A stretch of 64,000 bases of DNA from CAWJFP01 sp963842155 (GTDB taxonomy: Bacteria > Pseudomonadota > Alphaproteobacteria > JACZXZ01). Of this stretch, positions 37,836 to 47,089 are shown piece after piece. Positions within the stretch are counted from its first letter, which is position 1. Every line of letters begins with the position of its first letter. The stretch is from positions 186,001-250,000 of the forward strand of contig CAWJFP010000036.1 of NCBI GenBank assembly GCA_963842155.1. The letters are read 5' to 3'. Below the pieces are notes generated by a model. That model saw only the letters and a program-made list of their open reading frames with translations. It ran no database searches and had not been told where the DNA came from. The position numbers and the translations under genes are program-made.

Positions 37836-38636
37836 TCAGCGGCCGCTCGGCGCGGGGAAGAGCGCGCTCGTGCGGCCCATCAGATAATAGGCGACGAGGC
37901 CGACCCATTCCTTCGCGGCGCGGTCGAGCCTCGCGAGCCCGTCGCCGAGATCGAAGGATGGTTCGAGCCTGTAATGGCCCTCGGTCTTGTAGGAGACGGG
38001 ATAGGGAATCACCTCCCAGCCGAGCTTGCGGAAGACGCCGACGGCGCGCGGCATATGGGAGGCCGCGGTGATCAGCACCCAATGCTGGCCCGGCTCGGGC
38101 GAGACGAGGGCCTTGCTGAAGAGCGCGTTCTCGTAAGTATTGCGCGAGCGGCCCTCCAGCACGAGCCGCGCGGGATCGAGGCCCATCTCGGTGAGGAAGC
38201 GGCCTGCCACCGGCGCCTCGGAGGGCTCGGCTTGGGTCAGCATGCCGCTGCCGCCGCTGAATAGGACTTTCGCCTCGGGGTGGGCGCGCGCGACCGCGAC
38301 CGCGGTGGTCAGGCGCTCGTAGGAAGTGAGCGCGATCTGCCCGCGCGCCTGCGACACGGCCGGGTCGACCGCCGTACCGAGGATGACGATGCCGTCGATA
38401 TGATCGGGCAGCGGCGGAACGGGAAAGCGGTTCTCCAATGTGGCCAGCAGGCCATCGCCCACCGGCAGCACCGCGATGACCAAGGCGCCCAGCGCCACGA
38501 GACTGAGGATCGACCTGCCGAGCCGCTCTCGCCGCGGGGAATCCGTCCACAGCAGGAGCGCGCCCAGCAGCAGGAGGAGGAGGAGAAGATTGCTCGGCTC
38601 GAGTAGCGCCCAGCCGATTTTGGATAATGTGAACAT
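37836..38636 (-). CDS. YdcF family (DUF218) membrane protein
   Basis: 266 residues. Two N-terminal membrane segments (LLLLLLLLGALLLW and LVALGALVIAVLPV) are followed by the DUF218 domain: GIVILGTAV, ALTSYERLTTAVAVARAHPEAKVLFSGG, EGRSRNTYENALFS and VLITAASHMPRAVGVFRKLGWEVIPYPV. The family includes ElyC/SanA-type envelope proteins. The conserved charged residues suggest an enzymatic role in envelope precursor metabolism. An upstream in-frame ATG at 38672 is possible. Confidence 0.87.
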   Translation of the reverse strand: MFTLSKIGWALLEPSNLLLLLLLLGALLLWTDSPRRERLGRSILSLVALGALVIAVLPVGDGLLATLENRFPVPPLPDHIDGIVILGTAVDPAVSQARGQIALTSYERLTTAVAVARAHPEAKVLFSGGSGMLTQAEPSEAPVAGRFLTEMGLDPARLVLEGRSRNTYENALFSKALVSPEPGQHWVLITAASHMPRAVGVFRKLGWEVIPYPVSYKTEGHYRLEPSFDLGDGLARLDRAAKEWVGLVAYYLMGRTSALFPAPSGR

Positions 38637-38949
38637 ACGCTGTTCATAAAGGCGCGCGGCAGGTTTGCGCAATGGCGGGTTTCGGGCGCCGCCGAGCGGC
38701 GCGCCGGATGCCCGCGCGGCCTTGCGCTATTCGTCATGCGGACGGGTAAGGGTTGAAGGCCCCGGTCTTGAAAAGCGCCGGCATGGTCAGCGTGCGACGC
38801 TAGGTCGCCACGACTGCCCCCAGCGCATCGCCGAGCCTAAATCACCCATCCCGAAGGCCCTCGGCAACCGCCATGTTGGGTATTTCGCAGAGTGTCTGAA
38901 TTGTCTTATACTCGCCGGAAAATTGTAGGGCATGAAAGGGAGCGGGGGC

Positions 38950-39453
38950 ATGTCACCTGGACCTGAATGGGTTTCGGCCATCGCTGGATCAATAACGGCG
39001 GTAGCGGCGATAGCTGCCGTGGCCGTCGCTTACTGGCAGCTAGGTGCAATCGCACGCCAAACGCGAACGGAGGGCAATCGAGAACGCCAGTGGCGGACCA
39101 TTGCCGCGTGCCAGCAATACACCATTGATCCAGTTCTTTCAGAAGCAAAGAAGAAAATATTTGCCGCTGCAAGAGCCCCTGACAAAAAAATAATTGACCC
39201 TAAGTTGGTCAAGCCAGAGGCCCTCTTCATCTTAAACTATCTCGATTCGATTGCGATCGGCGTGCGTCAGGATGCTTTCATCAAGCAAATTGTCATAGAC
39301 AATTTGAGTGGAATTATGAACCAGGCGGTTACCCGTTATATCGAGGGACAAGAGGGAGACTTTGGCATCCACAACGACCAATTGAAGGATTTGATCCAAC
39401 TGGTTCAAGAGTTCAGATCGACCCTCCCGGGATACCGGCCTAAAGATACTTAG
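38950..39453 (+). CDS. Small membrane-anchored protein, DUF4760-like
   Basis: 167 residues from the ATG at 38950, which has GGGAG upstream (ATG 38932 is also in frame). One N-terminal transmembrane helix (AGSITAVAAIAAVAVAYWQLGAIA) is followed by a helical cytosolic part (ILNYLDSIAIGVRQDAFIKQIVIDNLSGIM). The one-TM-plus-helical layout matches DUF4760-type accessory proteins of unknown function. GC is lower than in the flanks. It is followed after 55 bases by the DUF5677-like gene in the same direction. Confidence 0.6.
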   Translation: MSPGPEWVSAIAGSITAVAAIAAVAVAYWQLGAIARQTRTEGNRERQWRTIAACQQYTIDPVLSEAKKKIFAAARAPDKKIIDPKLVKPEALFILNYLDSIAIGVRQDAFIKQIVIDNLSGIMNQAVTRYIEGQEGDFGIHNDQLKDLIQLVQEFRSTLPGYRPKDT

Positions 39454-39508
39454 GGTCGTCACCGCTGAAGAGATCGCCGCTCGGGGTATCATAAATGCGG
39501 CTGCTGCC

Positions 39509-40264
39509 ATGACCGAGCAACAGACTACTGTCACGGAAGATATCGAGAGAGAAGTCCGGCAGGCTGCGCATGACCTGACGATGCAAATAGTTGAATACTT
39601 TAACCGCGAAGAGCGGCCGATCAACGAGATCATTATCGTCCCGTTCACGATTGTCGCCCGCATGGTTCGCACGCACGATGCGATTAAGCTTCTGCTAAAT
39701 AATAATCATCCCTGCGAAGCAGCGGTCCTCGCATTGACGCAATTCGAGCTACGGCTTGACCTCGCCTATACCGCCCTTGACGTTAAGAAGGCCAGCGAGT
39801 GGCTTGGCCACACCGACAAGAAATGGTCGTTGAGAAGCGTTACAGATAAATTGGACGTCCTTTTCGGTGGTTCCGACACGCGCGCTCGCATGACTTCCAT
39901 CTTCCAGCACCTTTCGGGAATCAAGCATGGCAACCCGGTTTATTCGGAACTCGGTTTTCCCGTCCGTGTAGTTGGCCGGACGGTATCCTTGTCCACTGGC
40001 GATATCGACGACGATTTCTCGCGGCGCTTCAAGGAAACGCTTTTTGCTTACGCGACATACCAGTTGGCTTGGGCATCCCAGGTCATTAACAAATTTGTCG
40101 CTGGCTATGCTGTGATCGATAAGCAATTGCGTTTGGACACGACCGCGCGCCATCAATCGTTGGAACGCGTCGAACCGGAATTCCTTGCATTCCTCGAGAG
40201 CATCAACCGCGAGAGACAAGGACATCTAGATTTAAAAAAATATGTAAGGAAAAAGCCGAGTTAG
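39509..40264 (+). CDS. DUF5677-like helical protein, possibly HEPN-related
   Basis: 251 residues, all-helical. The segment VARMVRTHDAIKLLLNNNHPCEAAVLALTQFELRLDL and the later FQHLSGIKHGNPVYSE match the feel of DUF5677, a family related to HEPN domains. The RNase-type Rx4-6H motif is not present here, only a lone H in the equivalent helix. Lower GC and unknown-protein neighbours suggest an acquired patch. Function is unknown. Confidence 0.55.
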   Translation: MTEQQTTVTEDIEREVRQAAHDLTMQIVEYFNREERPINEIIIVPFTIVARMVRTHDAIKLLLNNNHPCEAAVLALTQFELRLDLAYTALDVKKASEWLGHTDKKWSLRSVTDKLDVLFGGSDTRARMTSIFQHLSGIKHGNPVYSELGFPVRVVGRTVSLSTGDIDDDFSRRFKETLFAYATYQLAWASQVINKFVAGYAVIDKQLRLDTTARHQSLERVEPEFLAFLESINRERQGHLDLKKYVRKKPS

Positions 40265-40431
40265 CTTTCAGGACCGGCGGGGCTCGAGTATGTAGCCAGG
40301 CCCGCGCGGTCGCCTCGGGAAGATCGCATGTGCCAAAATGGAGCCTAAGGATCGCCGGCCGGATGATCGATGGCCTCCTGGCGTGAGTTTATTGGAAGGT
40401 TAAGCGGGGTCGTTCGCTTGGAAGAAGATTA

Positions 40432-40468
40432 AGCATGAGGGGCTTCCTACTCGGAAGCCCCTCATGCT
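40432..40468. terminator. Perfect 16-bp hairpin between convergent genes
   Basis: AGCATGAGGGGCTTCC (40432-40447) pairs perfectly with GGAAGCCCCTCATGCT (40453-40468) around a TACTC loop. On the minus strand it follows the AIPR-like gene by 17 bases and is trailed by the T-rich TTAATCTTCTT. It therefore most likely terminates that gene and may work for both converging transcripts. Confidence 0.75.
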
Positions 40469-40485
40469 CTGACCGGCTTCGGGGG

Positions 40486-41730
40486 TTATGGGGCAGATCC
40501 TGCCGCCATGCGATCGGAGACGCGGAGCACCATCCTCGTCAGCATGGTCATCGCGTCATAGACTGCGGCATTGCGCCCCATTAGCATTGGGTTTCCCTTG
40601 TGCGCGGTAAGCTGATCCCGCGCGGCCTCGATCATATCCTTCTCCTCGAACACGTTCGGGATGTCGAAGCGGTACTTGCCCGTCGCAGGCTCCTTCTCGA
40701 TGAAGAGCGACATCGCCGATAAGATTGGGAAGATCACACCATCGGCCACGGTGTATCCGCCATCCGTTCGACGGATTGCACGCGTGCTCTGCTTGAGGCG
40801 CCGGCCTGCCCATTCCTTGTGGTGCCGCCACCGGAGGTACTGCTTCCAGCCGGGGCCTGCCAAGTCCAGCATGCATCTATACCGCTCGGCTGCCGCGGCT
40901 CTGATCTTGGGGTCCTCTGCGTTGTCCTTGTCTACCACGTCTTTCTCGAAATCGACGAGGCAGAACGCTCGGTTCTTATAAGATTTGAGTCTCGCCTCTG
41001 CCGTAGACCTGCTGCTTGGCGGTAGAAGTTTCTCGGGAAGCATGGCCCAGAGAATCTGGAGAAGGCGCATCGTGTCGACGAACTCTTCGCCCGTGTCCGT
41101 CTCGCTCTTCGCCAAGCGGAGCTTCGGGAATGTCTTCCTAAATGCTGCATCGAGATCGTCGAAGTAGCGCTTCTTGCCCGCCATTGAAATGCGCTGGATG
41201 TTGGTGGAAGTGTTGCGAGCGATTGCGGCGTCCACGACGAATGCAGCCTCCGGATCGACCATGAATTCGACCCTTGCATGGAAATCCGGAAAGAACATCT
41301 CACCCAATTCCTCGGCCGCCGTTCTCATCTCTTCGAGGAAGAGTCGAATTTCTCCCTGCGTCTGCGCCCCATTGATGATCGACCCGTGGGTGACCGTGAC
41401 GACCTTCTTTACATCGTCGATCTCTATACCACTTGCGGCGACAGTTATGCCGCTGGATAACTGGATAAAGCGGTCACTCCGCTCGCGGAGGGTCTGGCCG
41501 ATGGCCTTATGGGCTTGCGTCCTGTGTTTGCCGGGATGGACGGGGATGTAGTCGCGGAGGTTCGCTGCCGTGTCGAGCTTCATGAGTTCGGCGATCGGCA
41601 CGTTCGCAAAATACGAGCGCGCCTCGTTCGCTTTTTCCTCCGGAGAGGTCATATTGCGGATGGTGTCGTAGGAAAGGGCAACGCGGCCCGAGCTGCTGGA
41701 AGCAGTCATTTGCTGTACTCCATCTTTCAT
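40486..41730 (-). CDS. AIPR-like abortive infection protein
   Basis: 414 residues. The central segment FIQLSSGITVAASGIEID, followed by VTVTHGSIINGAQTQGEIRLFLEEM (residues 88-135) and VDAAIARNTSTNIQRI, matches the NSGI...VNGxQT...N pattern of AIPR (PF10592) proteins. Those proteins give abortive-infection phage resistance in some plasmids and islands. The C-terminal half is helical and unassigned. It is lower in GC than the flanks and convergent with two unknown genes across a strong hairpin. The mechanism of AIPR proteins is not known to me in detail. Confidence 0.62.
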   Translation of the reverse strand: MKDGVQQMTASSSSGRVALSYDTIRNMTSPEEKANEARSYFANVPIAELMKLDTAANLRDYIPVHPGKHRTQAHKAIGQTLRERSDRFIQLSSGITVAASGIEIDDVKKVVTVTHGSIINGAQTQGEIRLFLEEMRTAAEELGEMFFPDFHARVEFMVDPEAAFVVDAAIARNTSTNIQRISMAGKKRYFDDLDAAFRKTFPKLRLAKSETDTGEEFVDTMRLLQILWAMLPEKLLPPSSRSTAEARLKSYKNRAFCLVDFEKDVVDKDNAEDPKIRAAAAERYRCMLDLAGPGWKQYLRWRHHKEWAGRRLKQSTRAIRRTDGGYTVADGVIFPILSAMSLFIEKEPATGKYRFDIPNVFEEKDMIEAARDQLTAHKGNPMLMGRNAAVYDAMTMLTRMVLRVSDRMAAGSAP

Positions 41731-41830
41731 TGATCCTGTCGTCTCGCAACGCGGACTTCTGCCCGAGTCACCGACAGAGATCAGAGTTCAGTATCTGCTG
41801 ACGCGTGCACCAAGTCAACCAGCGTTGGCG

Positions 41831-41935
41831 TGACAGCGCGGATGGCGCCCGGTCGATCACGACGAGATAGGCGCGCGCGGAACCCTCAGGCTGGCGAGCC
41901 GCTTGTTTCCAATTTCGGATGTTCTTGACGCTGCC
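41831..41935 (-). pseudogene. Remnant of a HigA/NadS-type HTH antitoxin
   Basis: A short minus-strand frame reads VKNIRNWKQAARQPEGSARA then YLVVIDRAPSAL. This is the characteristic second half of XRE-family antitoxins of the HigA/NadS type (usual pattern: W-x-x-G-x-R-x-P-x-G-x-A-x-x-L-x-x-I). The first half with the start of the helix-turn-helix, and a partner toxin, are missing. It marks the right edge of the accessory patch. Confidence 0.5.
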
Positions 41936-41961
41936 AAGGCACCCGCGCGCCGCGGCAGAGA

Positions 41962-42687
41962 TCAATGCCGCTCCAGAGCGCCGAGGAGACGAAAGGCCAT
42001 GAGGGGGCCGAGTAGGGGCTCGAGCCTGCGCTCGAGGCGGAGGAGCGGGGCCGCGAGGGAAGCCGGCAACGCCGACCAGCGACGGAAGCCCCCCGAGAGG
42101 GGGTAGGCGAAGAAGCCGAAGCGCTCATAGGCGACGACCGCGAGAGACGGCACGAGGGATTCGAGACGCGCGCGGTCGCGGCCGAAGAGACGGGTGGGGA
42201 TGGCCTGGTTGGAGTCGTAGGGATCGCGCGCGAGAGAGAGGGCGCCCTCGGCGAGAGGATCGTCGCCGAGCCTCACCGGCTCGGGATGGAAGAAGCGGTA
42301 GAAGGGATAGCTGAGCGGCGTGATGGCAGGCTCGCAGACCAGGAGGCGCCCGCCGCGCGCGAGCACGCGCGCCGCCTCCTCGAGAAAGAGGCGCGGGCGC
42401 TCGAGATGATGGAGCACGTCGAACAATATGATATTGCGGAAGCTGGCGGCGGCGAAGGGCAGCCTGTGCGCGTCCGCCACGACGTCGAGCCAGGGCGCCC
42501 ATTGGATGTCGCTCGAAACGATGTCCGCGCCGAATGCCTTGAGATTGCCGGTGCCGCCGCCGATTTCGAGGATGGGGCCGCCGGGCGCGCAATGCTCCAG
42601 GAGGCGCCGGTAGCAATCCGCGTAGACCGCGCGCAGCACGGGCTTGGTCTGCCACAAGGCCCGGTCGGCGGCGAGCCGTTCGCTCAT
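41962..42687 (-). CDS. Class I SAM-dependent methyltransferase
   Basis: 241 residues. SAM motif I is ILEIGGGTGNLKAF, motif II-like DIVSSDIQWAPWLDVVADAHRLPF, and the post-I block IILFDVLHHLERPRLFLEEAARVLARGGRLLV. The C-terminal region lacks a recognisable substrate domain. It follows rfbB with a 20-base gap in the same direction, so it probably acts in polysaccharide or lipid-linked sugar modification. Confidence 0.82.
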   Translation of the reverse strand: MSERLAADRALWQTKPVLRAVYADCYRRLLEHCAPGGPILEIGGGTGNLKAFGADIVSSDIQWAPWLDVVADAHRLPFAAASFRNIILFDVLHHLERPRLFLEEAARVLARGGRLLVCEPAITPLSYPFYRFFHPEPVRLGDDPLAEGALSLARDPYDSNQAIPTRLFGRDRARLESLVPSLAVVAYERFGFFAYPLSGGFRRWSALPASLAAPLLRLERRLEPLLGPLMAFRLLGALERH

Positions 42688-42707
42688 GGGCTCTCTCGTG
42701 ATCGCGC

Positions 42708-43811
42708 TCAGCCCGTCGCGCCGGCGCGGCCGAGCCGCTCGCCCGCATAGCGCGTCTCGAGGAGCGGGCGCCACCAGTCCTCGTTGGCTAGATACCAGGC
42801 GACCGTGCGCTTGATCCCGGTCGCGAAATCGACGCTCGGCACCACCGCGAGCTCACGCTCGATGCGCGCGGCGTCGATCGCATAACGAAAATCGTGACCG
42901 GGCCGGTCCTCGACGAAGCTGATCAGCTCGGTATGGCTGCCGCGCCGCCGCGGCCGCAGCCGGTCGAGCTCGGCGCAGATCGCCTCGACGACCTGGAGAT
43001 TGCTGCGCTCGCTGCGGCCGCCGACATTGTAGCTTTCCCCCGGTTGGCCCGCCGTCGCCACGCGGTAAAGCGCGCGCGCATGGTCCTCCACATAAAGCCA
43101 GTCTCGCACGTTCTCGCCCCGGCCATAGACCGGAAGCGCCTTCTCGGCCAGACCGCTGATGATCATCAGCGGGATCAGTTTTTCCGGGAATTGGTAGGGG
43201 CCGTAATTGTTGGAGCAGTTGCTGATAAGGGTCGGCAGGCCATAGGTATGGTGCCAGGCGCGCACGAGATGGTCGGAGGCGGCTTTGCTCGCCGAATAGG
43301 GCGAATTCGGGCGATAGGGCGCTCCTTCATCGAATGCGCCCTCCGAGCCCAACGTGCCGAAGACCTCGTCCGTCGAGACATTGTGGAAGCGGAAGGCCGC
43401 GCGCGCGTCGGTGCCGAGCGTGCGCCAATAAGCGAGCGCCGTCTCGAGAAGCACATAGGTGCCGCGGATGTTGGTCTCGATGAAGCTCGCCGGGTCGTCG
43501 ATCGAGCGGTCGACATGGGTCTCGGCGGCGAGGTTGACGACGATCTCGGGACGATAGCGCCCGAAGATCTCCGCCATCGCCGGCGCGTCGCAGATATCGG
43601 CCTTCTCGAAGGCGTAGCGCGAATGGCCCGCCACGGCCGTCAAGGTGCGCAAATCGCCGGCGTAAGTAAGCTTATCGACGTTGAGGACGATCGCCGATGT
43701 CTCGCCCACGAGATAGCGTATGAGGGCGGAGCCGATGAACCCCGCCCCGCCCGTGACCAGGATTCGCGCGGCGCCTGCGCCCTCCGCGGTCTCGAATGTC
43801 GTCATCTCCAT
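42708..43811 (-). CDS. rfbB: dTDP-glucose 4,6-dehydratase
   Basis: Second step of dTDP-L-rhamnose synthesis. 367 residues. Rossmann motif ILVTGGAGFIGSALIRYLV, active-site Thr-Asp-Glu in NVSTDEVFGTLG, YxxxK in YSASKAASDHLV, and family block NCSNNYGPYQFPEKLIPLMI. The start could be 43811 or 43805. rfbA and rfbC lie 15-20 kb away on the other strand, so the pathway genes are scattered. Confidence 0.95.
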   Translation of the reverse strand: MEMTTFETAEGAGAARILVTGGAGFIGSALIRYLVGETSAIVLNVDKLTYAGDLRTLTAVAGHSRYAFEKADICDAPAMAEIFGRYRPEIVVNLAAETHVDRSIDDPASFIETNIRGTYVLLETALAYWRTLGTDARAAFRFHNVSTDEVFGTLGSEGAFDEGAPYRPNSPYSASKAASDHLVRAWHHTYGLPTLISNCSNNYGPYQFPEKLIPLMIISGLAEKALPVYGRGENVRDWLYVEDHARALYRVATAGQPGESYNVGGRSERSNLQVVEAICAELDRLRPRRRGSHTELISFVEDRPGHDFRYAIDAARIERELAVVPSVDFATGIKRTVAWYLANEDWWRPLLETRYAGERLGRAGATG

Positions 43812-43997
43812 GCGCAGGCACCTCCGGCCCCCTGGCTGGCGGCCGGCCCGATTACTAGCACGGGCGGTGTGTGTCGGCCAAAGGAGTCTCTGACGCCCAC
43901 GAGCCTGCCGGCTGCGACATCGGGCCGCCATGCTCGTTGACGTGCGCTCCGCCGGGCGGCACCGGGATTCGACGCCTCTCGCCGCTCCGGCGATTAG

Positions 43998-44057
43998 CTC
44001 TTGCCAGCGCCGTGGAAACAATTGTACCTCTTGCCAGCGTCGTGGAAACGATTGCTC
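43998..44057. repeat. 30-base imperfect tandem duplication
   Basis: CTCTTGCCAGCG-(C/T)-CGTGGAAAC-(A/G)-ATTG occurs twice back to back (43998-44027 and 44028-44057), with 4 differences in 30 bases. It sits just before the methyltransferase gene. The frame of that gene stays open through it, encoding LPAPWKQLY then LPASWKRLL, so it may be a coding repeat or a duplicated regulatory site. Confidence 0.7.
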
Positions 44058-44105
44058 ATTGCCGCGGCCCCCTTGTCCGGCGGCAACCGCGAGACCCACG
44101 CACCC

Positions 44106-44813
44106 GTGATCCCGCTCGATTATCTTGACGCGCTGCGCGCCACCGAGGTCCGTAGGATCGCCGCGCATCTGCCGCCGGCATCGCGCGTGCTCGAGATCGG
44201 CGCCGGCACTGGACGGCAGGCGCTCGAGCTTCAACGGCTGGGATTCGACGTCGCCGCCGTCGAGCTTTCACAATCGGACTATGCGTCGGCGCGCGTCTTT
44301 CCGATCACAGACTATGACGGCATGCACCTGCCGTTTCCCGACGCGAGCTTCGCTGCGGTGTTTTCGTCCAACGCGCTCGAGCATGTGCGCGAGCTGTCCC
44401 GCATGCACGCGGAAATCAAGCGCGTGATGAAGCGCGACGCGGTCTGCGTCCATGTGCTGCCGACCGCGGCATGGCGCTTTTGGACGAGCCTGGGCATCTT
44501 TCCGAGCGCGCTCGTTCATCTCGCACAGGGGAATTGGCGCCGAGCGCTGCGCCTGTCGGCCGTCGCGCTGCTGCAGCCACGCCACGGCGAGCGCGGCCAT
44601 GCGCTCAGCGAGCTGTGGACATTTCGCCCCACCTGGTGGATTCGGCATTTCCGCAAGCACGGATTCGTGGTCGTTCGCGCCGAACCGATGGGACTGTTCT
44701 ATACGGGCAACGTCCTCCTCGGCTTCCGCCTCGGCTTCGCGGCGCGCGCCCGGCTCGCGCGCATCCTCGGCAGCGCCTGCTATCTTTTCGAATTGAAGCG
44801 CGCCGAATCCTGA
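44106..44813 (+). CDS. Class I SAM-dependent methyltransferase
   Basis: 235 residues from a GTG at 44106 (the frame is open back to a TTG at 44001). Motif I is VLEIGAGTGRQALELQRLG; the acidic strand-2 end is VAAVELSQSD, then PITDYDGMHLPFPDASFAAVFSSNALEHV as the usual post-motifs. The C-terminal helical part (HALSELWTFRPTWWIRHFRKHGF) is typical of glycan-cluster methyltransferases. Its neighbours are rfbB on one side and another methyltransferase and a glycosyltransferase on the other. Confidence 0.82.
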   Translation: MIPLDYLDALRATEVRRIAAHLPPASRVLEIGAGTGRQALELQRLGFDVAAVELSQSDYASARVFPITDYDGMHLPFPDASFAAVFSSNALEHVRELSRMHAEIKRVMKRDAVCVHVLPTAAWRFWTSLGIFPSALVHLAQGNWRRALRLSAVALLQPRHGERGHALSELWTFRPTWWIRHFRKHGFVVVRAEPMGLFYTGNVLLGFRLGFAARARLARILGSACYLFELKRAES

Positions 44814-44926
44814 GGCCGATGCAACGCTCCGCGAATCGACCGCTTGGGCGCGGCTCGCGCCCGGGTTATATGATGGCGCGACCGCGGACGCGATCGACCG
44901 CAATCCTTGAATAAGCTGGATGCCCG

Positions 44927-45722
44927 ATGGCCGGCACGCCTCCCAACCTTGCCTTGCCCCGCGAGGATGAAGCGACGACGAGCTTGGCGCCCGAGCAGCA
45001 TGTCGTTTCGCTGCACCGGTCCATGCTCGCGGATGCCGGCATCGCGCTGCCGCGCACGGCGAAGATCCTCGATTTCTGCTGCGGCTCCGGACGCCATGTC
45101 TATGAGTATGTCGATTCCGGATTTGACGGCGCGCATGGCTACGACATCACCGAATTTTCTCGAGCTGCGCGGGCCGGAAGATGCCGAGCGCTTCCGCTTC
45201 GATGCCGCGGGCCGCATCGAGCGCATCCCGTTCCCCGACGATATGTTCGATTTCATCTATTCCGCTTCCGTCTTCGAGCATGTGCAGAACCAGGAGCAGG
45301 CCTGGCGCGAGATCCACCGCGTGCTGAAGCCCGGAGGCGCCAGCCTGCACAATTTCCCCGCCCGCTGGCGGCCGATCGAGCCTCATCGCTTGGTTCCTTT
45401 CGGCGGCGCCATCAAGGCCTACGGCTGGTACCGATTCTGGGCCGCGCTCGGGGTTCGCAACCGCTACCAGAAAGGATGGAGCCCGGCCGAGACCGCGCGC
45501 GACAACGCACGTTACGCGGCGCAGTCGCTCAATTATCTGGGCGTGCGCCGCTTGGACCGTTTGCTCCGCGGCATCTTTCGCGAAGTGACTTGGGCGGAAC
45601 TCTCCTTCCTTCGCCATAGTCCCGGTCCCTCGCGTCGGCTTTATCCCTGGGCGGCGCGCCTGCCGGGGGTGGCCGCGCTCTTCCGCGCCCTGCATACGCG
45701 CATTCTTCTGCTGCGGAAGTAA
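44927..45722 (+). CDS. Class I SAM-dependent methyltransferase, one frameshift
   Basis: Motif I KILDFCCGSGRHVYEYVDSGFDG is in one frame. From about 45151 the next frame carries NFLELRGPEDAERFRF, FPDDMFDFIYSASVFEHV and EIHRVLKPGGASLHNFPARW. One extra base (CC for C at 45150-45152) explains the shift. Corrected length is 264 residues. Post-motif sequence suggests a sugar or lipid substrate, unproven. It lies within the polysaccharide gene group. Confidence 0.82.
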
Positions 45723-45844
45723 ATGGAGGTCGCCGATCGCGAGATCGACCGCGTCGCCATGATCGGACGACCCTTCGCCGCTAACGCAGCAGAAGAATCC
45801 GCCGGGAACTTGCGTGGGCTATCGTCGCATTCGAGGAGCCGTGG

Positions 45845-46958
45845 GTGAAGATTTTGCATCTCATCACGGGCCTCGAGCGGGGCGGCGCGGAGACGATGCT
45901 CGCCAAGCTGGTGCGGCAGATGGCGCCTGATCGCTTCGAGTCCGTCGTCGTCTCGCTTGGCGTCGAAGGGAGCGTGGGGCGCGAGCTTCGCCAAGCGGGC
46001 ATCGCCGTCCATGCGCTCGATATGCGGCGCAGCCTCCCCTCGCTCGCCGCCTTCCTGCGGCTGTTGCGCATCATCCGCCGCGAGCGGCCCGCCTTGCTGC
46101 AGACCTGGCTCTATCATGCCGATCTCGTCGGCCTCCTCGCCGCGGCCCTGACGCCGGGCTTGCCGCTCTTGTGGAACTTGCGTTGCTCCGACATGGAGCT
46201 GGCGAATTACTCCCGACGCACCGCATGGGTGCGAGGCATCCTCGCGCGCTGCTCGCACCGGCCGACGGCGGTCATCGTCAATAGCGCGGCCGGGCAGCGC
46301 GTCCATGCGGCACTCGGCTATCGGCCGCGCCGCTGGGAGCTCATCCCCAACGGCTTCGACACCGCGCGCTTCCGTCCCGACGCGGCGGCGCGGGCGGACT
46401 GGCGCAGGCGGCTCGGAATCGGCGAAGGAGAAACGCTCATCGGCATGGTGGCACGGGTCGATCCGATGAAGGACCACGCGACCTTCCTCGCGGCGGCAGC
46501 GCGATTGGCGGCGGCGCGCGGGGACGTCCGGTTCGCCCTCGTCGGCCGCGGCACGGAAGCGCTCCGGCCCGAAGCGCCGCTTGCCGGACGGCTCCAGGCG
46601 CTCGGCGAGCAGAGCGATGTCGCCGCCATCCTGCCGGCCTTCGATCTGCTGGTGCTCTCCTCGGCCTTCGGCGAGGGCTTCCCCAACGTCATCGGCGAAG
46701 CCATGGCCTCCGGCGTCTGCTGCATCGCGAGCGATGTGGGCGACGCGAGCGATGATCATCGGCGACAGCGGCATCGTCGTGCCGCCGCGCGATCCTCGCG
46801 CCCTTGCGGCTGCGATGGAGGATTGGCTTCGACGCCCGGCGGCCGAGCGCCTACGCTTGAGTGCTGCCGCGCGCCGCCGGATCGTCGAGCATTATTCGAT
46901 CGAAAGCGTGGCGCTCCGTTATGAGCAACTTTACGGGTCGCTCGCGCGGGCCAGGTAG
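45845..46958 (+). CDS. GT4-type glycosyltransferase, one frameshift
   Basis: GT-B fold enzyme starting at a GTG (VKILHLITGLERGGAETMLAKL). The donor-binding region has IPNGFDTARF, GMVARVDPMKDH and LVLSSAFGEGFPNVIGEAMASG, the EX7E motif of family 4. After VGDA, one extra base near 46744-46748 shifts the frame. The continuation is MIIGDSGIVVPPRDPRALAAAM and IVEHYSIESVALRYEQLY. Corrected length is 370 residues. It probably adds a sugar to a lipid-linked polysaccharide unit on the cytoplasmic side. Confidence 0.88.
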
Positions 46959-47089
46959 CCTGGCTGCCTAGGAACAATCAAGGAACAACCGCCCAATCAA
47001 GAGGAAGAGGCCCGAGTTCGCGTAGGATGGGAACAGGTCCGGTCCGAGCAAGGTTGAATCCGGCTGTCCACATTCTCGGGAGATTCCTA

